A stretch of 14,728 bases of DNA, from NCBI GenBank assembly GCA_964390795.1, contig CAYMLQ010000113.1, positions 1-14,728 on the forward strand, in the 5' to 3' direction. Below are positions 1 through 6,367 of the stretch, piece after piece. Under the pieces are notes generated by a model. It had not been told where the DNA came from, searched no databases, and saw only the letters and a program-made list of their open reading frames with translations. Each line of letters opens with the position of its first letter. The stretch's first letter is position 1. The DNA comes from CAYMLQ01 sp964390795 (lineage in GTDB: Bacteria > Verrucomicrobiota > Kiritimatiellia > RFP12 > UBA1067). The translations under genes were made by a program, and so were the position numbers.

Positions 1-54
1 GGTACTCAATAAACTCGCAGCCTAGAAACGTTCGTTTGATCTTGCAAGTCACCG

Positions 55-705
55 CTACACCCGCTCCAACAGCCGCAAGGTGCCGTGATAGAGGAAGCGG
101 CCCCAGCCGGTGGTGAACACAAGCTGGCCGTACGCCGCATGTTCGAGGTCGGAAGCCAGCAGCGAGCCGGTCCTGCGGTACATGCGATTAATGAGCAACC
201 CGCCCGCAAACGTCAGCGCGACGGCCCACACATTGGCGAAGACGAGATGCGCGAGGCTGAAGGCCGCCGCGCCCGCAAGCCACGCCCCGCGCTCGCTGCG
301 AAACAGACACGCGTACCGAGCATAAAACAGCCCGCGGTAGAGGATACCCTGCGGATAGACGGAGAGCAGCGGATAGAGCACCATGACGAGCACCCACAGC
401 CGAAGGTTTGTTTTCGGCAGCTCCATGAACTGTTCGGGGGCAACGAGCAGAATCCCGCCCGCAAGCACAACCGCCGCCGCCGCCAGCCGCAACAGCAGCC
501 GCATGATTTGGCGGCGGGTCAGCGAAAGGCCCACCAGCTCCCTCGCGCCCCACCCGTGGCGGGCGACCAGATAGCGCGCGGCCGGATACGCCGCAAGCCA
601 CAGAACGGGGAGCACGGGAAAGCTCCCCTCCAGCCGTTTCACCGCCAGCAGCGCCACCGGTAAAAGGACATAGAGCAACACGAACTCGATCCATCGTCGC
701 AACAT
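55..705 (-). CDS. CPBP (Abi/CAAX-like) family membrane protein, probably catalytically altered
   Basis: A 216-residue, very hydrophobic protein with several membrane segments (roughly residues 5-22, 31-47, 70-90, 101-117, 141-173). The layout fits CPBP intramembrane glutamic proteases. Motif 1, normally EExxxR, reads QGILYR at 119-124. Motif 2 is FSLAH at 149-153. A third histidine lies at 189 in EHAAYG, where the family usually has HxxxN/D. The arginine and both histidines are present but the glutamate pair is Q-G, so proteolysis is doubtful. Known CPBP proteins do prenyl-protein processing, immunity or membrane signalling; no substrate can be named here. The start at 705 is the first ATG after an upstream terminator hairpin (717-749) and has no visible Shine-Dalgarno. 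Fold assignment is fairly secure; function is not. Confidence 0.72.
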   Translation of the reverse strand: MLRRWIEFVLLYVLLPVALLAVKRLEGSFPVLPVLWLAAYPAARYLVARHGWGARELVGLSLTRRQIMRLLLRLAAAAVVLAGGILLVAPEQFMELPKTNLRLWVLVMVLYPLLSVYPQGILYRGLFYARYACLFRSERGAWLAGAAAFSLAHLVFANVWAVALTFAGGLLINRMYRRTGSLLASDLEHAAYGQLVFTTGWGRFLYHGTLRLLERV

Positions 706-716
706 GGCGGTAAGTG

Positions 717-749
717 AAAAAAGGCCGCCCCGCAGGTGCGGGACGGCCT
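717..749 (-). terminator. Rho-independent terminator of the GGGtGRT operon
   Basis: On the minus strand a 12-bp stem (arms at 738-749 and 722-733, all pairs complementary counting one G-U) closes a 4-nt loop (734-737) and is followed by six T residues (+ strand A at 717-722). It lies about 30 nt past the GGGtGRT stop codon and 12 nt before the CPBP start, so it should separate the two units. Confidence 0.9.
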
Positions 750-777
750 GGTTCTGAAGGTCTCGCGCACAGGCAGC

Positions 778-1779
778 TTACTTCTTGAACGACTCCTCGA
801 TCGACACGGCCACCGAGACGGTCGCGCCGACCATCGGGTTGTTGCCCATGCCGAGGAAGCCCATCATCTCCACGTGCGCCGGAACCGAGCTGGAGCCCGC
901 GAACTGCGCATCGGAGTGCATGCGGCCCATGGTGTCGGTCATGCCGTACGAGGCCGGCCCCGCGCCCATGTTGTCGGGATGCAGGGTGCGGCCCGTGCCG
1001 CCGCCCGAGGCCACCGAGAAGAACTTCTTGCCCTGCTCGAGGCACTCCTTCTTGTACGTGCCGGCGACCGGGTGCTGGAAGCGCGTGGGGTTGGTGGAGT
1101 TGCCGGTGATGGAGACGTCCACCCGCTCTTTCCACATGATCGCCACGCCCTCGCGCACGTCATCGGCGCCGTAGCAGCGAACCGCCGCGCGCGGCCCCTC
1201 GGAGAACTTGGTCGTCTTCGTGACCTTAAGCTTGCCGGTCGCGTAGTCGAACTTCGTCTCGCAGTGGGTGAAGCCGTTGATGCGGCTGATGATGTAGGCC
1301 GCGTCCTTGCCGAGACCGTTGAGGATCACCTGCAGCGGCGCCTTGCGGACCTTGTTCGCCTTGAGGGCGATACCGATCGCGCCTTCGGCGGCGGCGAACG
1401 ACTCGTGGCCCGCGAGGAAGCAGAAGCACTGGGTCTCTTCGCGCAGCAGCATCGCGGCCAGGTTGCCGTGTCCGATGCCGACCTTGCGATCCTCCGCCAC
1501 GGAGCCGGCGATGCAGAACGCCTGCAGTCCCTCGCCGATGGCTTCGGCCGCCTCGGCCGCCTTGGTGCAGCCCTTCTTCAAGGCGATCGCCGCACCCAGA
1601 ACATAGGCCCACTTCGCGTTCTCGAAGCAGATATTCTGGATGCCATAGCAGATGTCGTAAGGGTCGAAGCCCTTGTCCTGACACAGCTTGCGGGCCTCTT
1701 GGAGATCCTTGATCCCGTACTTCTTGCAGACCGCGTCGATCTGTTTGATGCGACGCGCATAGCTTTCGAAAAGTGCCAT
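778..1779 (-). CDS. GGGtGRT family protein (partner of a NifU-like scaffold)
   Basis: A 333-residue protein containing the family-naming motif GGGTGRT at residues 259-265, followed by the glycine/methionine-rich tail typical of the family (MGAGPASYGMTDTMGRMHSD and MGFLGMGNNPMVGATV). It is cysteine-rich (about 11 Cys, including 18, 33, 44, 51, 71, 89, 118, 120, 173, 202, 246), which is compatible with metal or Fe-S cluster handling, but no classical cluster motif is obvious. There is no signal peptide, so it is expected to be cytoplasmic. From recollection of the family, these proteins are found mainly in anaerobes next to an iron-sulfur scaffold-like gene, as here. The biochemical role is not established to my knowledge. 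Start ATG at 1779 is preceded by AAAGGAG at good spacing. It is second in an operon, 19 nt after the scaffold gene. Confidence 0.88.
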   Translation of the reverse strand: MALFESYARRIKQIDAVCKKYGIKDLQEARKLCQDKGFDPYDICYGIQNICFENAKWAYVLGAAIALKKGCTKAAEAAEAIGEGLQAFCIAGSVAEDRKVGIGHGNLAAMLLREETQCFCFLAGHESFAAAEGAIGIALKANKVRKAPLQVILNGLGKDAAYIISRINGFTHCETKFDYATGKLKVTKTTKFSEGPRAAVRCYGADDVREGVAIMWKERVDVSITGNSTNPTRFQHPVAGTYKKECLEQGKKFFSVASGGGTGRTLHPDNMGAGPASYGMTDTMGRMHSDAQFAGSSSVPAHVEMMGFLGMGNNPMVGATVSVAVSIEESFKK

Positions 1780-1798
1780 AAGAAAAATCTCCTTTCAA

Positions 1799-2512
1799 CT
1801 ATTCGTGACGGGGATCAATGAACTTCACGGCACCCAGTTCCTTGGTGAAGCGCCCGTACGTGCCGGTCGCCTTCTCCAACGCCTCTTTCGGATCCGCGCC
1901 CTTCTTGATCTGCTCCAGGAAGGAGCCGAGGCGGATGAACTCGTAGCCGATGACCTCGTCGTTCTTGTCCAGCGCGATGCGCTTGACGTAGCCCTCGGCC
2001 ATCTCCAGATAGCGCACGCCCTTCTGCTTGGTGCTGTACATCGTGCCGATCTGGCTGCGCAGGCCCTTGCCGAGATCTTCGAGGCCGGCGCCGATCGGCA
2101 GCCCGCCTTCGGAGAACGCGCTCTGGCTGCGGCCGTAGGCGATCTGCAGAAACAGCTCGCGCATCGCGGTGTTGATCGCGTCGCAGACGAGGTCGGTGTT
2201 CAGCGCCTCGAGCACGGTCTTACCCGGCAGAACTTCGGCGGCCATCGCGGCAGAATGCGTCATGCCGGAACAGCCGATCGTCTCGATCAGCGATTCCTGG
2301 ATCACGCCGTCCTTGATGTTCAGGGTCAGCTTGCAGGCGCCCTGCTGAGGCGCGCACCAGCCCACGCCGTGCGTGAGACCTGAAATGTCTGTGACTTGCT
2401 TCACCTGCACCCACTTGCCCTCTTCAGGGATCGGTGCCGGCCCGTGCTTGGCGCCCTTCGCCACAACGCACATCTGCTCCACTTCGTGAGAGCATTGATA
2501 CGGACAACTCAT
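1799..2512 (-). CDS. NifU/IscU-like iron-sulfur cluster assembly scaffold protein
   Basis: A 237-residue cytoplasmic protein when read from the ATG at 2512. Residues about 48-115 resemble the IscU/NifU N-terminal scaffold: a GACKLTLNIKDGVI strand with Cys60, then ETIGCSGMTHSAAMA with Cys81 (the counterpart of the IscU GCGSAIASSS segment), and Cys110 as a possible third ligand. Extra cysteines sit at the N-terminus (Cys3, Cys7, Cys15), and a C-terminal extension (about 120-237) is not part of IscU. An in-frame ATG at 2527 exists, but GGAGGG lies between the two ATGs, 7 nt before 2512, so 2512 is preferred. It is first gene of the operon with the GGGtGRT gene. It probably builds or passes a cluster to that partner rather than serving general Fe-S assembly; this is inference. 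Confidence 0.85.
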   Translation of the reverse strand: MSCPYQCSHEVEQMCVVAKGAKHGPAPIPEEGKWVQVKQVTDISGLTHGVGWCAPQQGACKLTLNIKDGVIQESLIETIGCSGMTHSAAMAAEVLPGKTVLEALNTDLVCDAINTAMRELFLQIAYGRSQSAFSEGGLPIGAGLEDLGKGLRSQIGTMYSTKQKGVRYLEMAEGYVKRIALDKNDEVIGYEFIRLGSFLEQIKKGADPKEALEKATGTYGRFTKELGAVKFIDPRHE

Positions 2513-2550
2513 GTGAATTCCCTCCATAGGTGGTCAAAAAAAACCGCGCC

Positions 2551-2579
2551 ATTGTATCCAAAATACACCCCTGTGACAA
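2551..2579 (-). promoter_or_regulatory. Sigma70-type promoter of the NifU-like/GGGtGRT operon
   Basis: On the minus strand, -35 TTGTCA (2574-2579) and -10 TACAAT (2551-2556) are separated by exactly 17 bp. Each box matches the consensus at 5 of 6 positions. Predicted transcription start is near 2544, leaving a leader of about 32 nt that contains a T-run and the GGAGGG ribosome binding site for the ATG at 2512. Confidence 0.88.
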
Positions 2580-2583
2580 ACGG

Positions 2584-2619
2584 AATACCGCGGTATTTTG
2601 TTGAAGGTATTTTGTTGAA
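2584..2619. promoter_or_regulatory. Candidate operator: palindrome plus 14-bp tandem repeat upstream of the -35 box
   Basis: AATACCGCGGTATT (2584-2597) is a perfect 14-bp palindrome starting 4 bp upstream of the -35 box. It overlaps a perfect tandem duplication of GGTATTTTGTTGAA (2592-2605 and 2606-2619). The position fits binding of an activator or repressor of the Fe-S operon. The ATACC/GGTAT half-sites loosely recall Rrf2/IscR-type operators, but the regulator cannot be identified from sequence alone. Confidence 0.5.
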
Positions 2620-2658
2620 AAGGGGACGGAGGTAGCGGACAGGCCGCGCGATTCTTCG

Positions 2659-3558
2659 TCAGGTCATAAAGGACTGCCGCCGGTTCAGAGCGCGGTAGTA
2701 GCGGGGCGAGAACCCCGTCTTCTTTTTGAAAACCGTCGAGAAATGTGCTGCAGAAGGGAACCCGGTCTGCTCGGCAATCCTCGCCAAGGGCAACGCCGAC
2801 GTTTCAAGATCGCGACACGCGGCGGCGATGCGGCGTGTCAACCGGAACTGCGCAGGGCCGGTCCCGGTCTGCGCCTTGAAGGCGTGGCGAAAGGCGGAGT
2901 AACTCATTCCCAATGTGCGCGCCAGCTCGACAAGGTCAATGTTTTCTGTCAGCGGAACCGCTTCCAGAATCGCGCGTGCCCGTCCGATTTTGTCCGCCGT
3001 CAACACGGGCACTCCCTGATCGCTCAGAGGCGTAAACGCCACGCGCTGAGCCTCGTCAACCAGTGCCCTCAGAACAGGATAGGCGGCCGGGAGCTTCTCC
3101 AGCGGCAGACGGTAAGAGGGCCCGGTAAACCAGATCCCGGCAACAGGAGCCCCTGCGTGATCGAACACGGGAACAGCCAGGCAGTGGCACCCCTCCACCT
3201 CCTCGGCGCGGTCAAGCGCGTAGCCACAGGCTCGGATATCGGCCAGCTCCTTGCGAAAAGCCCTTAAGGAAGTCACCGTTGTTTTCGTAAACCGCTCGAA
3301 CGTCACTTTTTTCAGAAGCGGCTCAACCCGTTCTTTCGGCATAAACGCGAGCATCGCCTTTGCCGGCGCTCCCGTATGTACCGGAAAGCGGTGTCCCGTG
3401 CACAACGTAAACCCGAAACGCCCGGTTTCCGGAACCGCTGTGATGATGACGCCCACCGCAGACACTTCGTCTAAAACAGCCAGCCCGACCGTCTCGTGGA
3501 AACGGTCGCGGATTTTCTGCATGACCGGCAACATACTGTCCACCCAAGCCATTTTCAT
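2659..3558 (-). CDS. Hybrid transcriptional regulator: IclR-type effector domain with AraC-type HTH
   Basis: The frame is open back to 3693 (344 codons), but the start is placed at the ATG at 3558 (299 residues; a second ATG lies at 3552). Residues about 4-175 from that start match the IclR effector domain (SMLPVMQKIRDRFHETVGLAVLDEV, then HTGAPAKAMLAFMP and the GYALDRAEEVEGCHCLAVPVFDHAG block). Residues about 190-293 are an AraC/XylS DNA-binding domain with two HTHs, ending in IAEQTGFPSAAHFSTVFKKKTGFSPRYYR. The winged HTH normally at the IclR N-terminus is absent; the 45 codons upstream of 3558 do not look like one. A good promoter (3566-3594) lies inside those 45 codons, and starting at 3693 would leave only 25 bp before the divergent gene at 3719. 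It probably controls the divergent HzsA/UroD/RhaT/kinase locus in response to a small molecule. Confidence 0.87.
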   Translation of the reverse strand: MKMAWVDSMLPVMQKIRDRFHETVGLAVLDEVSAVGVIITAVPETGRFGFTLCTGHRFPVHTGAPAKAMLAFMPKERVEPLLKKVTFERFTKTTVTSLRAFRKELADIRACGYALDRAEEVEGCHCLAVPVFDHAGAPVAGIWFTGPSYRLPLEKLPAAYPVLRALVDEAQRVAFTPLSDQGVPVLTADKIGRARAILEAVPLTENIDLVELARTLGMSYSAFRHAFKAQTGTGPAQFRLTRRIAAACRDLETSALPLARIAEQTGFPSAAHFSTVFKKKTGFSPRYYRALNRRQSFMT

Positions 3559-3565
3559 CGCGGAC

Positions 3566-3594
3566 AGTATAAACGGATCCGGCAACGCCGTAAA
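3566..3594 (-). promoter_or_regulatory. Promoter of the IclR/AraC hybrid regulator, apparently leaderless
   Basis: On the minus strand, -35 TTTACG (3589-3594) and -10 TATACT (3566-3571) are separated by 17 bp. Only 7 nt lie between the -10 box and the ATG at 3558, so transcription would begin at or next to the start codon. There is no Shine-Dalgarno sequence. This supports 3558 or 3552, not 3693, as the regulator start. Confidence 0.65.
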
Positions 3595-3639
3595 CAACGT
3601 TTTGCCAAAAAGCGAAACTTTTAAAAAATATGCCAGAAG

Positions 3640-3673
3640 AGAGATTCTCTTTCTAACGGCGATTGTGCATACT
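3640..3673 (+). promoter_or_regulatory. Candidate operator/promoter of the HzsA-like locus
   Basis: The odd-centred palindrome AGAGATTCTCT (3640-3650; 5-bp arms around one base) lies in an AT-rich part of the divergent region. A weak plus-strand promoter can be read as TTCTCT (3645-3650), 17 bp, CATACT (3668-3673), with TG two bases upstream of the -10. It would give a leader of about 38 nt with the ribosome binding site for the ATG at 3719. The palindrome would overlap the -35 box and could be the operator of the divergent regulator. This is inference. Confidence 0.3.
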
Positions 3674-3718
3674 GATGGCGGTTGAAGGTTCATCCTTCTG
3701 TTGAGGCGGAGTCAATCA

Positions 3719-6256
3719 ATGCAATTTAACAGGTGGCTGTTGGTGTTCGGTCTGGTGTGTTTGAGCGCAGTGTCGCAAGGCGGGTCGGAGTGGCTCACGC
3801 CGCCGCCGCCGGGCGTCACCTATCCTGAAGGAGAGGCTGACCGCCAGTGGGCCTTTCTCGCCTACGACCTGACGCAGAAGACGCGCTTCGCGACCTTTAC
3901 GCCTGAGGCCTACTGTACCGAGGCGCTGGTCACGGAGTCAGACCGTGATCCGCTCGACGTCCTGCTGCGCCGCACCGCCGCCCTGCTCGCCGACGTGCGC
4001 ACGCTGCCCGGATGCCGGGCGCTCACCGCGGAGCAGCGCGAGTTCGACGCGGTCCGCACCGAAGCCGCAGCAGCCAGCCCCGAGGCCGCAGCCGCCCGGC
4101 GCGCGCTTTTTGACCGGCTGCTCCCCGTGCGACGCCGCATCGCGTTCGCCAATCCCCTGCTCGACTTCAACGAGCTGCTCTTCATCAAGCGTGAGGTGCG
4201 CGGGGTGATGGAGCACTGCTGCGACCAGTTCTATGGCCAGCAGCAGCGCTCCGGCGGCGGGCTCTTTAGTCTCGCTGACCCCTTCGGCGCAAAGCCCGCC
4301 TTGCGCGACGTGCTCGCTGACGCGCGCGTCGCCAATGGCCGGATGAAAGACCAGCCGCTCGCATTCGGCACCCGCGCCACCCAGGGCAAGGACGGCGGCT
4401 CGCTCGTCTCGCCGGCCCTGTCTTATGACGGCAAAACCATCGCCTTCGCCTACGTCGAGGGCATCGGGTCGCGCAGGCACATCAGCCACCTGAACCACGC
4501 CCAGGACGGCCATTGGGAGCAGGGCTTCTGCTACCACCTCTTTACCGTCGGCGCGGACGGCTCGCGCCTCACGCAGCTCACGGACGGCACGTTCAACGAC
4601 TTCCAGCCCTGCTTTACGCCGGCGGGGCGCATCGCCTTCATTTCCGAACGGCGAGGCGGCTACCTGCGCTGCGGACGCTTCTGCCCGACCTTCACGCTTT
4701 ACGATTTGGCGACCGACGGCTCGGACATCCGCTGCCTCAGTTACCACGAGACCAACGAGTGGTCGCCCGCCGTGACGCACGACGGCATGCTGCTCTGGAC
4801 GCGCTGGGACTACGTCGACCGCCACGGCTGCACCGCCCACCACCCGTGGGTCACCACGCCGGACGGACGCAACCCGCGCCCGGTCCACGGCAACTACTCG
4901 TTCCGCTACAAGCGCGCCGACATGGAACTCGACGCCCGCCCCATCCCCGGCTCGCACCGCCTCGTGGCCACCGCCGCCCCGCATCACGGGCAGGCGTTCG
5001 GCTCGCTGATCGTCGTCGATCCGCGCGTGGAGGACGACGATGCCATGATGCCGGTCAAGCGGCTGACGCCCGACGTGGGTTTTCCGGAAAGCCAGAAAGG
5101 CTCGCAGACCTACGGCACCGCCTGGCCGCTGAACGAAACGTATTATCTGTGCGCCTACGAACCGGTCGAGGTGAAGAGCAATGCCGTCCGGCACGTGTTC
5201 GGTCTCTACCTGGTTGATCGCTTCGGAAACAAGGAGCTGGTCTATCGCGATCCCGGTATCGCGTGCCTGAGCCCCGTGCCGCTGCGCTCGACCCCGCAGC
5301 CCCCTGTGATCCCGGAGCAGCGCCAACGCCTGGCGGCAGGCGAGCGCGGGGAAGCCACGGTGACCATCGCCGACGTCTACAAGAGCCAGCAGCAGTGGCC
5401 AGCGGGCACCGTCATCACCGCGCTGCGCGTGTGGCAGATCTTCCCGCTTTCTGTGGCGTCGGCTGAAGTGCCTTACAACATCGGAATCCAGATTCCAGAA
5501 GGTTTCGACTCCATCAACCTCGCCCGCGTCGTGCTCGGCACCGTGCCCATCGAGAAGGACGGCAGCGCGCACTTTACGGTGCCTGCGGGCGTGGAGATCT
5601 TTTTCCAAGCGCTGGACGCCAGCGGCTGCACGGTCCAGTCCATGCGCTCGGCCACCGCACTCATGCCGGGCGAACGCATGTCCTGTCAGGGCTGCCACGA
5701 ACCCAAGACCGTCGCGCCTGAGCGCACGCCTACCGCCATGCCGCTGGCCATGAAGCGGGCGCCCTCCGCGCTGACTCCCGGCCCCGAGGGCTCCAACCCC
5801 TTCAGCTACCCGCGCCTCGTGCAGCCGGTGCTCGACAAACACTGTGTTTCGTGCCATGCCGAGAAGATCAAGGCCGTGACCGCCGGACAGAAGGCGCCGC
5901 CGCGCCTCGACCGCGAAGTGACCGAGCGCGTCGCCAAAGGATGGATGAATAAGTCCTCCTTTTACTACGCCTCGTATATCAGCCTGGCCGAACCCTATGG
6001 TTTCACGAACTACGGTTCGAACCGCGACTGGAACTCGCCCAAATTCTACCGTACCACGCCAGGCGCGTTCGGCGCCCGCAGCTCCAAGCTTTACGCCCTG
6101 CTGCAAAAGGGGCACCACGACGTGAAACTCTCAGCCGACGAGACCAGCCGTCTCGTGACTTGGCTCGACTCGGTCTGCCAGTTCTACGGCGTCTACGAGA
6201 AAGCGGGCGGCGAAGCCCAACTCGCAGGCGGCCTCGCCCAACCCACGTTGCAATGA
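3719..6256 (+). CDS. HzsA-related secreted diheme beta-propeller protein
   Basis: An 845-residue exported protein. A signal peptide (MQFNRWLLVFGLVCLSAVSQG) is followed by an N-terminal region with a CCDQFYG segment. A beta-propeller with PD40-type repeats comes next (LSYDGKTIAFAY; LTDGTFNDFQPCF; GRIAFISERRGGYLRCGR; SYHETNEWSPAVTHDGMLLWTRWDYVDRHG). The C-terminal part has two c-type heme motifs, CQGCH at 656-660 and CVSCH at 709-713. The overall plan and wording match proteins annotated as hydrazine synthase alpha-like, common in Planctomycetes and Lentisphaerae/Kiritimatiellota. No HzsB or HzsC is visible, so hydrazine synthesis is not implied. It is likely a periplasmic redox enzyme of unknown substrate. 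The start at 3719 follows AGGCGGAG at good spacing; a TTG at 3701 is in frame but less likely. It is first gene of the locus. Confidence 0.82.
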   Translation: MQFNRWLLVFGLVCLSAVSQGGSEWLTPPPPGVTYPEGEADRQWAFLAYDLTQKTRFATFTPEAYCTEALVTESDRDPLDVLLRRTAALLADVRTLPGCRALTAEQREFDAVRTEAAAASPEAAAARRALFDRLLPVRRRIAFANPLLDFNELLFIKREVRGVMEHCCDQFYGQQQRSGGGLFSLADPFGAKPALRDVLADARVANGRMKDQPLAFGTRATQGKDGGSLVSPALSYDGKTIAFAYVEGIGSRRHISHLNHAQDGHWEQGFCYHLFTVGADGSRLTQLTDGTFNDFQPCFTPAGRIAFISERRGGYLRCGRFCPTFTLYDLATDGSDIRCLSYHETNEWSPAVTHDGMLLWTRWDYVDRHGCTAHHPWVTTPDGRNPRPVHGNYSFRYKRADMELDARPIPGSHRLVATAAPHHGQAFGSLIVVDPRVEDDDAMMPVKRLTPDVGFPESQKGSQTYGTAWPLNETYYLCAYEPVEVKSNAVRHVFGLYLVDRFGNKELVYRDPGIACLSPVPLRSTPQPPVIPEQRQRLAAGERGEATVTIADVYKSQQQWPAGTVITALRVWQIFPLSVASAEVPYNIGIQIPEGFDSINLARVVLGTVPIEKDGSAHFTVPAGVEIFFQALDASGCTVQSMRSATALMPGERMSCQGCHEPKTVAPERTPTAMPLAMKRAPSALTPGPEGSNPFSYPRLVQPVLDKHCVSCHAEKIKAVTAGQKAPPRLDREVTERVAKGWMNKSSFYYASYISLAEPYGFTNYGSNRDWNSPKFYRTTPGAFGARSSKLYALLQKGHHDVKLSADETSRLVTWLDSVCQFYGVYEKAGGEAQLAGGLAQPTLQ

Positions 6257-6260
6257 AAGC

Positions 6261-6352
6261 GGGTTCAGGGGTCAGTGTTCAGGGGTCAGCAAAAACCTGT
6301 AACGCTTCCCACCTGAACCCTGAACACTAAACTCTGATTTCTGAACTCTGAC
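6261..6352. repeat. Heptamer-phased inverted repeat element between hzsA-like and UroD-like genes
   Basis: The 111-nt gap is filled by 7-nt phased units: TTCAGGG/GTCAGTG-type units on the left (6261-6289), and CCTGAAC/ACTAAAC/TCTGAAC-type units on the right (6312-6352). The two halves are inverted. Arm 6261-6289 is complementary to 6313-6341 at 22 of 29 positions, with a perfect 11-bp core (6274-6284 against 6318-6328) and a loop of about 23 nt. No promoter or ribosome binding site is visible within it. It resembles dispersed simple-sequence hairpins; it might attenuate transcription or stabilise the upstream mRNA. Confidence 0.75.
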
Positions 6353-6367
6353 CTCTCTCCCCCACTT

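Noticed and set aside
736..1821. A 361-codon plus-strand frame
   Set aside because: Antisense to the GGGtGRT gene, whose motif identity and operon signals are clear.
3559..3693. N-terminal 45-codon extension of the regulator
   Set aside because: The segment contains the regulator's own likely promoter, does not resemble an IclR winged HTH, and would crowd the divergent start to 25 bp.
3938..6118. A 726-codon open frame on the minus strand
   Set aside because: It is antisense to the well-recognised HzsA-like gene. Its translation is Arg/Gly/Ala/Val-rich with no motif, as expected for shadow frames in GC-rich DNA.
3719..6256. Calling the HzsA-like gene a true hydrazine synthase subunit
   Set aside because: No HzsB/HzsC genes or other anammox genes are present, and the surrounding genes are for sugar metabolism; only architectural relatedness is supported.
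6261..6352. Possible CRISPR-like repeats
   Set aside because: Units are 7 nt, contiguous and inverted midway, with no spacers; not a CRISPR array.
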